64,000 bases of DNA from contig CAHIKZ030004282.1 in assembly GCA_903632075.3 (NCBI GenBank), positions 250,001 through 314,000 on the forward strand, in the 5' to 3' direction. The notes below the pieces were generated by a model. The model was not told where the DNA came from. It made no database searches and saw nothing but the letters and a program-made list of their open reading frames with translations. Source of the stretch: Acanthosepion pharaonis (taxonomy: Eukaryota; Mollusca; Cephalopoda; Sepiida; Sepiidae). The position numbers and the translations under genes were made by a program. Positions 53,383 to 63,175 of this stretch are shown piece after piece. The stretch's first letter is position 1, and the number at the start of each line of letters is the position of its first letter.

Positions 53383-53810
53383 GGCTGATATTTTTAAATA
53401 GTTTACTGCCCAATTTACACATTAACAGATAGTTCAAAAGCACAATAGCATATTTCATGTAGTCCACTATATTAAGAGCTATCGTTTGTGTTCCCTAGAT
53501 GATTGTGTGAATCTGCCAATAACTGCTTCTGAATACAATTCATCTAACAATTCCTTTTCAGTGAATAGCAACATGTATGATTCCAAATTCTCCTCAGGTA
53601 GCGAATTTCATAACCTTGTCTTTAGCTTTGAAAATGTCTATTCACATTAGACTTGAGTAACTGATAGTGTGCAGATGACTTTATGAAGTTATTATTCCTT
53701 TTTAAAACAATTGTTTGTATTTGTTTCTTTAATGCATTTTATTTGGTATAGGGTGCCCACTCCATCAGAGGCCCGCTTGGTAAGCTGACACATTGGCTAG
53801 TCCGCCACTG
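53383..53810 (-). mobile_element. hAT transposon, internally deleted copy 2
   Basis: In minus reading it starts CAGTGGCGGACTAGCC at 53810, a hAT-type end, and runs into the same transposase C-terminal piece (KLKTRL-EIRYLRRIWNHTCC-type text with shifts, 53650-53500). The internal sequence matches copy 1 without the LTR. Stops show that it is dead. Confidence 0.7.
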
Positions 53811-54690
53811 GAGAGGTGTAGAAATAATCGTCTGAGATAAAAATCATAGCTAAGAGATACATTGGTTTCTTTTGTTATTTTCTTTTCTTTTCTTTTTTTG
53901 CTTTTGTTTTCTTTTAGCATCTTTCATTTCTTTTATTTTCATTTAGTTGTTGCATAGAACCCCAATAACAGTTTGAAATTTCAATTATTTTCCGTATTCT
54001 AGATGGTTGGCTTGTTTCATGCTTAAAATATGCTTAATTTCTGTATACAATCTGAGCCTTATCATGCTTATAAACCTGACGTGAATAAACAAAAATGGTG
54101 TAGTGAGCATTTGGGATAATAACAGCCTACTGGAGAACCCTTCACATATAAGACGCAGGAAGATATTTTCCGCCATTTTCGGGAATAAAATACGTCTTAT
54201 ATAACGTCAAAAACGGTTGTCGGCACCCGCTCGCATCCGAGCATCGGCATCCGCCTCCTCTTTCCCTATTTCTTTTCTCCCCGTTAAGATCGTGTCGGTC
54301 TTTACCTATTCAGCCGTTGGGATCTTCGGGGTTTGGCCGCGTTCATTTTGTTCTTTCCTCTTCGACCTTGTCGTCATGGATGGCCCAACGAAAAACACAT
54401 TGAAATGATTATTTGGATTATTTAATAGTTCCCCGCCTGTCAGGGGTTAATCTAATAATGAAGCTAAGCTGAACACACCTATATCTTTTCAAAGGAAATT
54501 GAAATCACCAGCGGTTTGTTTTAATTTGTTTTAATTAATTAGCGTTAAGATCGGTTAATGAAGCAGAACAAAATTAGAAAATAATTAGATCAAACATTTT
54601 GTATTTGTACAGAAAAACCATTTTAAAGAAACTCTCTTTTGCTGGACCTGGAATTAATATAATCATACCAAATTTGGCTGTGTGATTCAT
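53811..54690. other. Unassigned; imperfect palindrome and GC-richer segment
   Basis: acatataagacgc (54145) and gcgtcttat-type sequence (acgtcttatata, 54192) form an imperfect palindrome. 54215-54400 is richer in GC and has an open frame of 63 codons without a known domain. No gene can be supported. Confidence 0.4.
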
Positions 54691-54800
54691 TAAAACCTTT
54701 GTTGGTGCGGAAAGTGGATTTGTCGAGCCGGGTTCAGATTCCAGTCGTTTACGTTCATTTTCGCATCAATACTCTGGGAAAGGTATGAATTCCTCCAAGC
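54691..54800 (+). mobile_element. SINE-1 fragment
   Basis: gtcgagccgggttcagattcc (box B region, 54722) and actctgggaaaggtatgaatt match SINE-1. It is truncated on both sides. Confidence 0.6.
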
Positions 54801-55154
54801 TCAGGTTTAAATAGCAGGTTAAATGGACTCTCATTGAAAACCACAGAGAAGGTAACGCGAAACCTTGCCAGTCTTTCCACCAAATAATGGCAGTTTACAA
54901 ATTCTAAATGAAAGGGTTTTGTAGAGAATGGAACTAGGATCAAAAATGGAAAACGCATCAGAAAGTTAAAAAAAAAAAGTGTTCAACCATACGCTGTTAA
55001 TTTGAGCAAATTAAACAAAATCATTCGTGTTTGGGCCCGTCTGAAAACAGATAAATATGAGCGTTGTAATGGAATATTCCACACTCCCTATCGACTATGT
55101 GGACTGACTATATCAGTAGCTCTATATAGTAAGTGCAGGATATACCTGGGGGCT
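54801..55154. other. Unassigned sequence
   Basis: No gene or repeat recognised. Confidence 0.4.
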
Positions 55155-56105
55155 TCTTTCGGCAATTAGTTTTCGTCGCCAGCTAAGCTAGTCGAACTCT
55201 CTGCCTTCGGGCAGAGAGGGACCCATACTAGGCTATGCCAAAGGGCAGTCTCGTCTGGAGTGGTAGACGGCAACCCGAGACTGTTTTTACGGGGCCTACG
55301 GGGAATTTTTGCCGCGCACTAAACAACGTCTTTGTGCTACATCCTGCAACACTGGTGGAGGATAAGTTAAATATCCATGCTTCGGCATTTAGTTGGAGAT
55401 TCGTCTCTAGCTGTGCTGGTCGAATTCTCTGGCTTTAAGCAGAGCGGAACCCAGACAAGGCTGGATCTCGTCTGCTACCCGACCCCGTGTATTCGGAGTC
55501 TACGGGGAATTTTTACCCGAGCCTAAGGGCTCGGTTATTACCCCGCATTAAAAACGGCCTTGTACCACATCCTGCCTCGCGGAGAGGTAAGGTAAATAAC
55601 CTTGCTTCGGCAATTGGTCTCTAGCTATGTTAGTCGAACTCTCTGCCTTCGGGCAGAGAAGAACCCGGACGGGGCTATGTCGAAGGATAGTCTCGACTGT
55701 GGTGGTAGACAGCAACCCGACTTCGTTTTTTTCCGGGGTTTACATGGAGTTTTTGCTCGAGCCTACGAGCACGGTTTTAATCCGCATTAGACAACGGCCT
55801 TGTGCCACATCTTGCCACGCGGGGAGGTAAGGTAAATAAACTTGCTTTGGGAATTAGTTGGAGATTCGTCTTCAGCTGTGCTGGTCAAACTTTCTGCCTT
55901 TGAGTATAGAGAAACCCAGACGAGATTATGCCGAAAGGCAGAGTCTCGTCTGGTGTGGTAGACAGCTACTCGACCCTGTTTTTACAGGGCCTATGGTGAA
56001 TTTTTGCTACGGGCTCGGTTTTGACCCGACATTAAAAATGGCCTCATGCCACATCCTGCCACGCGGTAGGTATAGCAAATATCCTTGCTTCGGGAATTAC
56101 TAGCC
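55155..56105 (+). repeat. SINE-3 unit in four tandem copies
   Basis: The word gtcgaactctctgcc (variants) starts at 55191, 55419, 55633 and 55884, so units are 214-251 bp long. Each has agttggagattcgtct, a hairpin ctgccttcgggcag, ctcgtctg...ggtagac, tacggggaatttttg, and ends with ccttgtgccacatcctgcc and gaggtaaggtaaata. Elsewhere the unit is single (7060, 35340, 42219). The frames of 62-81 codons are repeat sequence. Confidence 0.85.
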
Positions 56106-56239
56106 TGCCACCCGATTCCCTGCCTTTCAATTGTGTGTTCTCTTTTACAATAAACCTCTCTTCTTTCATCTACACGCCTGTTGCTGTTCCTTCACTTGAG
56201 TACCACCTTTGTTTGTTTTTTAACCTCTTTAAAGACACA

Positions 56240-56403
56240 ACAATGAGATTGTCATTAGACACTCTCAGTCAACTCTAAAATGGCATCTCGTCTACACAAA
56301 TCTACGCCAAACGATACCGTTAACCTTGTGGGTTACCCCTCTTGGTTTTGCTAAAAGTGCACGCTAGGGTGCGTTCTTTAACTCTATAAAAAGGCAAGTA
56401 TAT

Positions 56404-56437
<34 letters not shown>

Positions 56438-56740
56438 TCCAGATACAGTCGAACGTAGATAAAAAACGCTGCCGATGGGGCGTGTTCTCTTCCTTGGTCC
56501 TCTGTTGACGGAACTCTCGCACACACGCACATACACGTGTATCACACACGCTTCTTTCACATACACACACACACACAAGCACATTCTTATAGCTATTTTT
56601 AATACTTTTTTCCCTTTGATTTCAGCTGTGCACACCTGTAATTCCTTTTATTAATAAAATGCATTAATTGTCATTTGTCTTAAATACCATTTTTTGTTAC
56701 TTATTTTACCCAGACTTACATGACTCCGCCAACATTGTTT
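56240..56740 (+). mobile_element. Possible solo LTR (TATA, poly(A), CA end)
   Basis: A good TATA box (ctataaaaaggc, 56383) is followed by a CT run, and by aataaaatgc (56655); the segment may end at cgccaaca (56736). The start was not fixed, no target duplication was seen, and a GA/CT tract (56405-56434) lies inside. The frames of 70-83 codons here are low complexity. Confidence 0.35.
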
Positions 56741-57134
56741 TGAGGGGCAAGTGTCACAGAAGCCCATAATTGCTATAAAATGTCCACAAACCTTGCAAAC
56801 AAAGGGGGGTAAATCCGGATACAACTAAAAACGAAGCGGTTAGAGATCAAAAGGGGGTGCAGAATTAATTTCAACTTCACCCATCACGACGCGAATGAAT
56901 CCGAACTGTCGATAACGGTAGATTTTATTAAAATTTCTTTGTTATTTTCGAATTACGCATGTACATTTACACCTAAATGGAACTATTCGGGAAATTTTTT
57001 GTTAGGAACATAGTGCGGGGCTTTAAATGAAGATTACCCTTTTGAGGTTCCGAGTTGAAATTAGTTCTGACACCCATGAAAAGCATCACCAACGAATGAA
57101 AACACATGCCAGCTTCTTTAAATCAGTACCAATA
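56741..57134. other. Unassigned sequence
   Basis: No gene or repeat recognised. Confidence 0.4.
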
Positions 57135-57889
57135 TACAGTGCTGTTCGATAAAAGTGACTCACCTGATTTTTTTTTTTTTTTTATTAAATATTCTCTTCT
57201 CCGATGAAACGAAAGTTGAGCTAAATTCAAAGGATAAGCGATCTAAAATCCGAAGAAGAAGCTTTGAAATTTAGCAGTAAGTACTGTCAAACATCCGTTC
57301 AGTATAATGTTCTGGGGATGTTTTTCTTTTCATAGAACTGGTTTCTTAAAACCTATTGAAAAGACCCTCAGGAGCGAGCAGTACAAGAGAATTTTAGAGT
57401 CTTGTCTGCTCCCTTCAACTGAAAGGGTGCAAATCGACCCCACCAAGCTCATTTTTTATGCAAGATAATGCTCTCTGTCACAAATGAAATTTGATGAAAG
57501 AATACTTTGATGAGAAGCAGGTGAGTGTTATGACATGGCCGTCCCAATCTCCTGACCTCAACCCCATAGAAAACTTATGGAGCATTATAAAGTACAGGCT
57601 CTCAAGAAAGCAGTTGAGCAACAAAGAGGATTTGATTGTGAATTTCATATCCGAATGGAATTCAATGCTTGGAGATGAGATTTGTCAGAACCTAATCAAG
57701 TCAATGCCAAAAAGGGTAGTAAAGGTTATTCAAAATAAAGGAGGACCCATAGATTATTAAATATTTCGAACTATATTACCTATTATAAATAAATTATACC
57801 TCTAGTATTCTTTATTTAAAGCTGTTCTGTTATGTTTCTATCGATTACTAGTTGCAGGAAATAAGTGAGTCACTTTTTTTGCACAGAGT
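57135..57889 (+). mobile_element. Tc1/mariner transposon with terminal repeats, 5' half of the gene deleted
   Basis: Ends: tacagtgctgttcgataaaa at 57135 with gtgactcac at 57156, and gtgagtcactttttttgca at 57865 with cagagt. Inside, in pieces of different frames: LFSDETKVELN (first Asp of the DDE/D triad), FMQDNALCHK (second Asp, near 57460), then an open frame of 89 codons (57491-57760) with TWPSQSPDLNPIENLW (third acidic residue in SPDLN) and the C-terminus. Helix-turn-helix domain missing. Inactive. Confidence 0.85.
57491..57760 (+). pseudogene. Tc1/mariner transposase C-terminal fragment
   Basis: The 89 residues cover the last third of a Tc1-like transposase, about 340 residues in intact relatives. 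MTWPSQSPDLNPIENLWSII carries the third catalytic Asp and the highly conserved NPIE.LW word, followed by W......C..L..SMP.R...VI..KG. The part is intact, while the upstream catalytic parts are in other frames and the DNA-binding domain is absent. Confidence 0.85.
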
Positions 57890-58136
57890 TTTTCCCTAAA
57901 TCTCATTTATATCCCAAATTATAATTATCAATAGAATACCTTAGGGTATTAATATTTAAAATTTTCCAACCAACGGGTGGCGTTCTCGCCGACAATAAAA
58001 ATACATGCTTCGTAGTCTCTTTGAAGAGTATTTAAATAAAGTCTCTAGGTGGACAAAACCAGTAGGGAGATAGAAATGGCAACATATGATAATTGTTCAT
58101 GACGCAAATTCAAAGAGATTCCCTTACTCATTCACC
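57890..58136. other. Unassigned sequence
   Basis: Nothing recognised. Confidence 0.4.
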
Positions 58137-58235
58137 CGTCTTCATCACCAAGCTACGTGACACTTACACACTTCCTCACCAAGTTAAGTGACACTTACAC
58201 TCTTCCTCACCAAGTTAAGTGACACTTACACTTTC
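58137..58235. repeat. 31-bp minisatellite
   Basis: Three units of about 31 bp with cctcaccaagttaagtgaca followed by cttacac. Confidence 0.85.
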
Positions 58236-59274
58236 CCCCTCACTTTCTCACTTGTCTCTCTCTTTCACACATACATGAGAAGAAATCCAATTTCTTTTGA
58301 TCTTATCAAACAAATACAAACAAGGAACTTTAAGTCAAGAACTTTATCACACATACACGCTGAAAAAATACTTGTAAAAACACGAAAATAAAATATTTTT
58401 TATATTTAAAAACCTTTCTCGCCTTTTTCTTTGTTGTGGGTTGATTTAAATCCACAACATACTTTCTATCCTGTTGTAAACTATAAGTAAGGAAATTTAC
58501 TAAAATTTATGAACTGCCACAACATAAGACACACGTATGTTTCTAGTAGACTACCCGTGACCTGTTGGGTCACTGACAGTTCAGCGTATAAAACATTGAA
58601 GTTAATTTCAACATTAAAATATTGTCTGTTTGAAGAAAGTTGAAACAAAAAATACTTACTGTATAACCAACTCGTATTTTTAAATCTTATTCACTTGAAA
58701 TATTTTTCAGTCACATTAACGTAAAAATATATTTTAATATGCCAAAAAATATTTTAAAATCATATTCACTTGGAAATGTTTTTTAAACATTGCAAAAAAA
58801 TATTTTTTAAATATTTAAAATATTGTTTGTCTAAAGAAAGTTGAAATATAAATAAGAACGCACGAAACCCCAGGGGTGGAAAAAGAGAAGAGAAAAAAAA
58901 AGAGAGGGTTGTAGAAAGAGAGAGAGAGAGAGGTGAAAAGCTGACATAAATGTAACCATTTATTACAAAAATCCGGATGTTAAATTAGGTCACCATTTGA
59001 GACGATAATAAGTTTATATCTTTCTTTCCCCCACTCTCTATATACGACTTCTGGCAAACACACAAGCAACGTTCACAGAGTTTTATAATAATCAATATTA
59101 ACATTTCAATTAATAAAACTTTTTACTATGAAAAGGTACATTCACAGGAACTTAACTTGCACCATGACATACTGAGTTAAAAAATAGAAATAAATTAGTT
59201 TTAAATGTTTATCACCATTACTGAAAGGTTATTTTCGATATGAATTGTAATTCTCAGAATCGTCTCGCTCCATA
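58236..59274. other. Unassigned AT-rich sequence
   Basis: Short duplications such as aaaatattgtctgttt/aaaatattgtttgtct with gaaagttgaaa (58615, 58813) and a GA tract (58917-58932) are seen. No gene. Confidence 0.4.
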
Positions 59275-59555
59275 CCGGCTCGTCCTAGGAAAGACGATAA
59301 ACTACATCCACGTCCTGGGTAAGACGATAAACTGCGTCCAACAGCAAACCTCTCATCAGGAGATTTTGAGGAGCGTGGAACCATCTCATAATTGCTGGTG
59401 TTCCCCGGTCCACTCCGACCCGAGGTGGTAGCACCTGTTAGGATCCCAGCTATGGACAAATAAACCCCCAAACTGGTGTCAAAACACCATGAAAGTGTAA
59501 AAATATGTTTTAATACCAGAAATACTTTGTAAAAATTATTACCAACAATACATTT

Positions 59556-59639
<84 letters not shown>

Positions 59640-59825
59640 GATATACATTTTTTTGAAAAAAAACATATTAACAGCGAAAGAAAATTATTACCAGAAATAA
59701 AGTTTTGAAGAAAAAAATATGACCAGAAATAGATTTTTGGAAAAAATATTACCAAAAATGAAAATTTTGACGGCATTAAATAACGTTAAAGGTTGATATG
59801 CCGTAAAACAAAACAAAACAAAACG
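59275..59825 (+). repeat. Composite repeat family A, copy 6, with inserted (TA)n
   Basis: Two 30-bp units (59280-59340), the core (tctcatcaggagattttgag, gtggtagcacctgttaggat), (TA)n at 59560-59634 within the A-rich module (tattaccaacaatacattt before it), and one tail unit (cggcattaaataacg, ggttgatatgccgta). Confidence 0.9.
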
Positions 59826-59837
59826 AAACCTATACCG

Positions 59838-60440
59838 GTTTTAACAGCAAAATTGTCCAAATCGTGTAACAGCAATCGTGTCCATCCAAGAAAATATTTA
59901 ATCTCTAAAAAGCCACTCAGCTAATTATTTCTTTTTTCCACGTTTTCAGATCATCATTTGTTGTAAGATTCACTGAAAAAAATCTTTCAGTTATTCAGCT
60001 AGAAAGAGAACAGGTTAAAATTGTTTTGTGTCAGCCCCACTATGTCTTCCCAACGGAGCAATAGTGAGAGGAAAAAGATCATTCAGGCCTTTAGTAATGG
60101 TACCAACATTCATACTCTGGTTTCAATCTTCAAAGTCCATTCAAGAACCATCAAGAGAACTGAGAATAAGTTTTTTTTTTTAAAAAGAGGGAACAGTAGA
60201 GAGGAATACTGGATCAGGAGGTTACAACATGAAGAGGGATCGTCATTTTAATTTAGAGCTAAAGAGATCGAATAGAAAAGATCAAACTCCATCCATAAGA
60301 CATTTGGCACGTGAGAGATAAGTTTCAGCTATGACAGTCCAAAGAGCAGTGAAAAAAGACTTGAAAATGAAATCGTACATGAAACGTGTAGGGATTCTGT
60401 TAATCCAGGACATAAATTTAGAAGGTTAGAGAGAACGTTG
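59838..60440 (+). mobile_element. Tc1/mariner transposon, N-terminal half
   Basis: 5' untranslated part as in 41038-41310, then an ORF from 60042: MSSQRSNSERKKIIQAFSNG and TLVSIFKVHSRTIKRT form the first helix-turn-helix, and RHLARE-VSAMTVQRAVKKDL (60300-60365) the second. A frame change after a T run at 60171-60182 and a stop at 60250 break it. The catalytic half is missing; a (TA)n follows at 60460. Together with 57135-57889 the window holds two different halves of Tc1-like genes, from different subfamilies. Confidence 0.8.
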
Positions 60441-60452
60441 ATCATATTGTTG

Positions 60453-60459
<7 letters not shown>

Positions 60460-60499
<40 letters not shown>
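60460..60499. repeat. (TA)n microsatellite
   Basis: About 40 bp of TA, the tail of the following minus-strand SINE-1. Confidence 0.95.
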
Positions 60500-60501
<2 letters not shown>

Positions 60502-60504
60502 TCG

Positions 60505-60930
60505 AATTTTCGACGTATCAGGGCCAAGCAGATCAGTTTCCAGGAAACCGACAGCCCGACACCGACACATGAGATTTGATTTTAGTGGTGAAGGCCTCGT
60601 GCAGGACCATCCACACTTTTTGAAGGGACGAATACAGAGACCTGGTGCACCGAGTGCCACAAGGTTCCCAAACGACCCTCCGCAGGTTTTGAATTCAGAG
60701 TTGTCCTTCTCCTAGACCAGTTGCCATCCAAGGCTATAGAACCCAGTCTGTCCTGCTATTGTACCCATAGCTGGAGAGAGAAGAAGATGATGCATACCTT
60801 TCCCAAGAGTATTAGCACGTAAGTAAATATAATGGATTCGACTGGAACTCGAACTCGGCTCTGCGATTCCTCAATCCAAGCCGCTATCCATTACTCCGCC
60901 GTGCCTCCTCTTACACCACTGTGCCTCCTC
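60505..60930 (-). mobile_element. tRNA-derived SINE-1, full-length, minus strand
   Basis: On the minus strand: head gagtaatggatagcggcttg (60897-60878), box B gagccgagttcgagttcca (60865), body cagctatgggtac, gttctatagccttgg, ctagga-gaaggac, ttgtggcact, caccactaaaatcaaatc, then gtcgggctgtcggtttcc and (TA)n. It matches 29930-30253 over the entire length. Around the head cctcct(t/c)a...caccgtgcc is repeated three times. Confidence 0.85.
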
Positions 60931-61015
60931 ATACTCCACCGTGCATATATATATATATATGAAGAAATTTTGAAAAAACAAACAAAAATCCTTAAATGTA
61001 GTTAAATGAAAGAAA

Positions 61016-61059
61016 TGTCGACGTGTGACGTTTCGGTTTATTAAACCTTTTTCAAGACA
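61016..61059 (-). ncRNA. Hammerhead ribozyme motif in Penelope 3' region
   Basis: On the minus strand: stem I TGTC (61059-61056) pairs with GACA (61019-61016); core strand TTGAAAAA (61055-61048); stem II GGTTTA-type, pairing GGTT with AACC (61047-61035); GAA (61034-61032); stem III ACG/CGT with loop TCACA (61031-61021); triplet GTC ends at 61020. It sits downstream of the RT and GIY-YIG regions on the same strand, which ties this motif class to the Penelope family. Confidence 0.65.
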
Positions 61060-61439
61060 ATATTCATCAAAATACAATTCAGTTCAATATGACAAATACG
61101 ATGGACATAAAAACACAAGTCTTATTCAGAACAGATAACTGAAAATTTTTAAAATGATCAGCCTTCCGTCTAACATGGTCACGCTGTCGTCACATGGGCG
61201 ACGCTTTCATAACGTATTCCTAAAAGTTTGTGATTATTTTGAAATGAAAAAGAAAAAGAAAATGAAAAGAATTCTATTAGGTTCCAAAATTCTTATGTGT
61301 ATGCTTGTCGAGCATCAATCTCGCTAAAAAGGGGAAATATTAAAGAAACCAGGTCTAGTATTCACCGTGCGTGAGATGGATATTATACCTGCTTCATAAA
61401 TCCTCCTGAGATTTTTTATTATGAAAATATTTTAATACT

Positions 61440-61640
61440 TTCACGGAATCGAAATCGAAATTATGATCTGCTTTAGTTGTGTGTACAACTAAAGCATTAT
61501 TAAAATACCGAGACGAATATCTCGTTTATGTTCGAAAACACGAGATTTTAAGGACCTACCTGTTTCACCCACATATTTTAGGTCACAATTTTTTGCATGA
61601 TATTTGATAGATGCAAGCATCGGATGTAATATGTTGTCTG
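61440..61640 (-). pseudogene. Penelope GIY-YIG endonuclease domain (broken)
   Basis: On the minus strand: NCDLKYVGETGRSLKSRVFE followed by HKRDIRLG. K-YVGETGRSLK-R..EH is the GIY-YIG core as it appears in Penelope-like proteins (YVG for YIG, conserved Arg in GR.L..R). After a shift come HNFDFDSVKVLKYF-type residues. The nuclease nicks DNA to prime reverse transcription in intact elements; here stops interrupt it. Confidence 0.8.
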
Positions 61641-62199
61641 CTGGTGCTATTTAATAAACTACGGATAGTCCTAGTAGGTAATATAGTAGTTCTAATTTTA
61701 ATGCATTTAGATTATGAGAGATACGTTCGGTCAAATGGTTATTTGGTAAAAAGATGCGACCAAACGAAATATTATCAGAGGTAGCTGAAATTGTATCTTT
61801 CATTGATCTAATTTAGTGGCCTTTGAGGTGTCATTTTGCGCTGATGAGTGAATTTTCAACGCTTTATTTTTAGCTCTCTGTAATAATTGTCTCGGATACG
61901 AAAGATTTGAAAAGGTATCCTCAATATATGTAAATTCATCATTTAAATATTTTGATGAACAGATGCGAAGAGCCCTCAAATAGAATCCAATAACAATACC
62001 CCTCTTAGTGTTAGTATCATGGGTGAGTAAAAAATGTAAATAGTCATTTTTACATGTAGGTTTACGATATACTTTGAATTCTAATTTATTTTTATTTTTA
62101 ATGAGTAATATGTCTAAAAAAGGTAAGGAATTATTAGATTCAAGTTCATAGGTAAATTCAATAGTAGGTTCTATTCTATTTAATCTATCAGTAATCTCG

Positions 62200-63009
62200 T
62201 TTTAAATCATGCTTATGTGGGTAGATAAATAAAATGTCATCGATGTATCGAAAGTAATGTGTATCAGGTGGAATGACATCTTTAAAAGGTCCAGATTCAA
62301 GAAATTCTAGAAATATGCATGCTAGGAATCAGAGAGGACTCCCATCGGTAAACCAAATTTTTTGTTTATAATAAATATTATTATATTGGAAGAAACAATG
62401 TGAAGTGCAAAGGATGCATAATTTGATGCATTTCGAGATAGAGATAGGTAGCTTAAAGTCAATTTTCTTAAGGTGGTTCTCTAATTGTTTAATGCATTTA
62501 TCAACAGGTATATTAGTATATAAAGATTTGATGTCTAAGCTAGCTAGTAATTTGTTATCTATATCAATATTTCTCAACTTATTTAAAGAGAGCCTGAATT
62601 CTTTATATGTGCGTTATTTACGGTGCCCAGAATTGGAGTTAGAAATTTAGTTAAATACCTAGCGATATTATGAGGAGCTGAGCCTATACCGAGATGATGG
62701 GCCTTAATGGAATATTAAGCTTATGGGTTTTGGGAGGCCATAAATTTTAGGGACGGTCGGGTGGTAGTTAATAAAGGAAAGCCAAATCTTATCTTCATTA
62801 CATATGAGTTTCTTATAGGACCTATTAAATTCTTTTAGATTCTTAGAAATTTGTATAGAGGTGATCTGTTCATAAGTATCTCTGTCATTAAGCAAGTCCA
62901 ACATTTTCTGGTTGTAAGCAATGGTATCCATGACAACAACACCGCCTCCTTTATCAGAAGGAGATATAATAATGTTATTATTCATAGACAAGGATTTTAA
63001 GGCATTCAT
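62200..63009 (-). pseudogene. Penelope reverse transcriptase (broken)
   Basis: First piece (63009-62704): IIISPSDKGGGVVVMDTIAY, then NYHPTVPKIYGLPK, the conserved RT1/RT2 words (PADKG...VV, P..YGLPKIHK). Second piece (62577-62329): LLASLDIKSLYTNIPVD (motif A with catalytic Asp), CFFQYNNIYYKQK and DGSPL (from the usual G..MGSPLS). Third piece (about 62260-62210): HYFRYIDDILFIY, motif C with both catalytic Asp, at 62236-62247. Two or more frameshifts separate the pieces. Confidence 0.9.
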
Positions 63010-63175
63010 ATACCTCTAAGGTAAATTGAATTCCATATTTTGGCCATTAAAAGAGGCAGCTAAAATGCCTTGGGTAAAACCTTTAAGGAAGTCAGAATCA
63101 CTATGTTTGTAGTTTATATTTATCAGTTTGCTAATATTGTATTGTATAAAGTATGGAATTTTAGTTTTCAGTAGA

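Larger units (their letters stand above)
60945..63175 (-). mobile_element. Penelope-like element, copy 1 (RT, GIY-YIG, hammerhead 3' end)
   Basis: In minus reading: N-terminal RT part (63009-62704), RT core (62640-62200) with motif A and YIDD, degraded middle, GIY-YIG endonuclease (about 61640-61440), 3' untranslated region with hammerhead (61059-61016), and a short (TA)n at 60945. The domain order RT then GIY-YIG defines Penelope-like retroelements. Several frameshifts and an internal deletion near 63145 (relative to copy 2) show decay. Its 5' end abuts copy 2 head to head near 63175. Confidence 0.9.

Noticed and set aside
54217..54408. 63-codon frame in a GC-richer segment as a possible exon
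   Set aside because: No domain, no clear splice context and no homology recognised; it cannot be supported from sequence alone.
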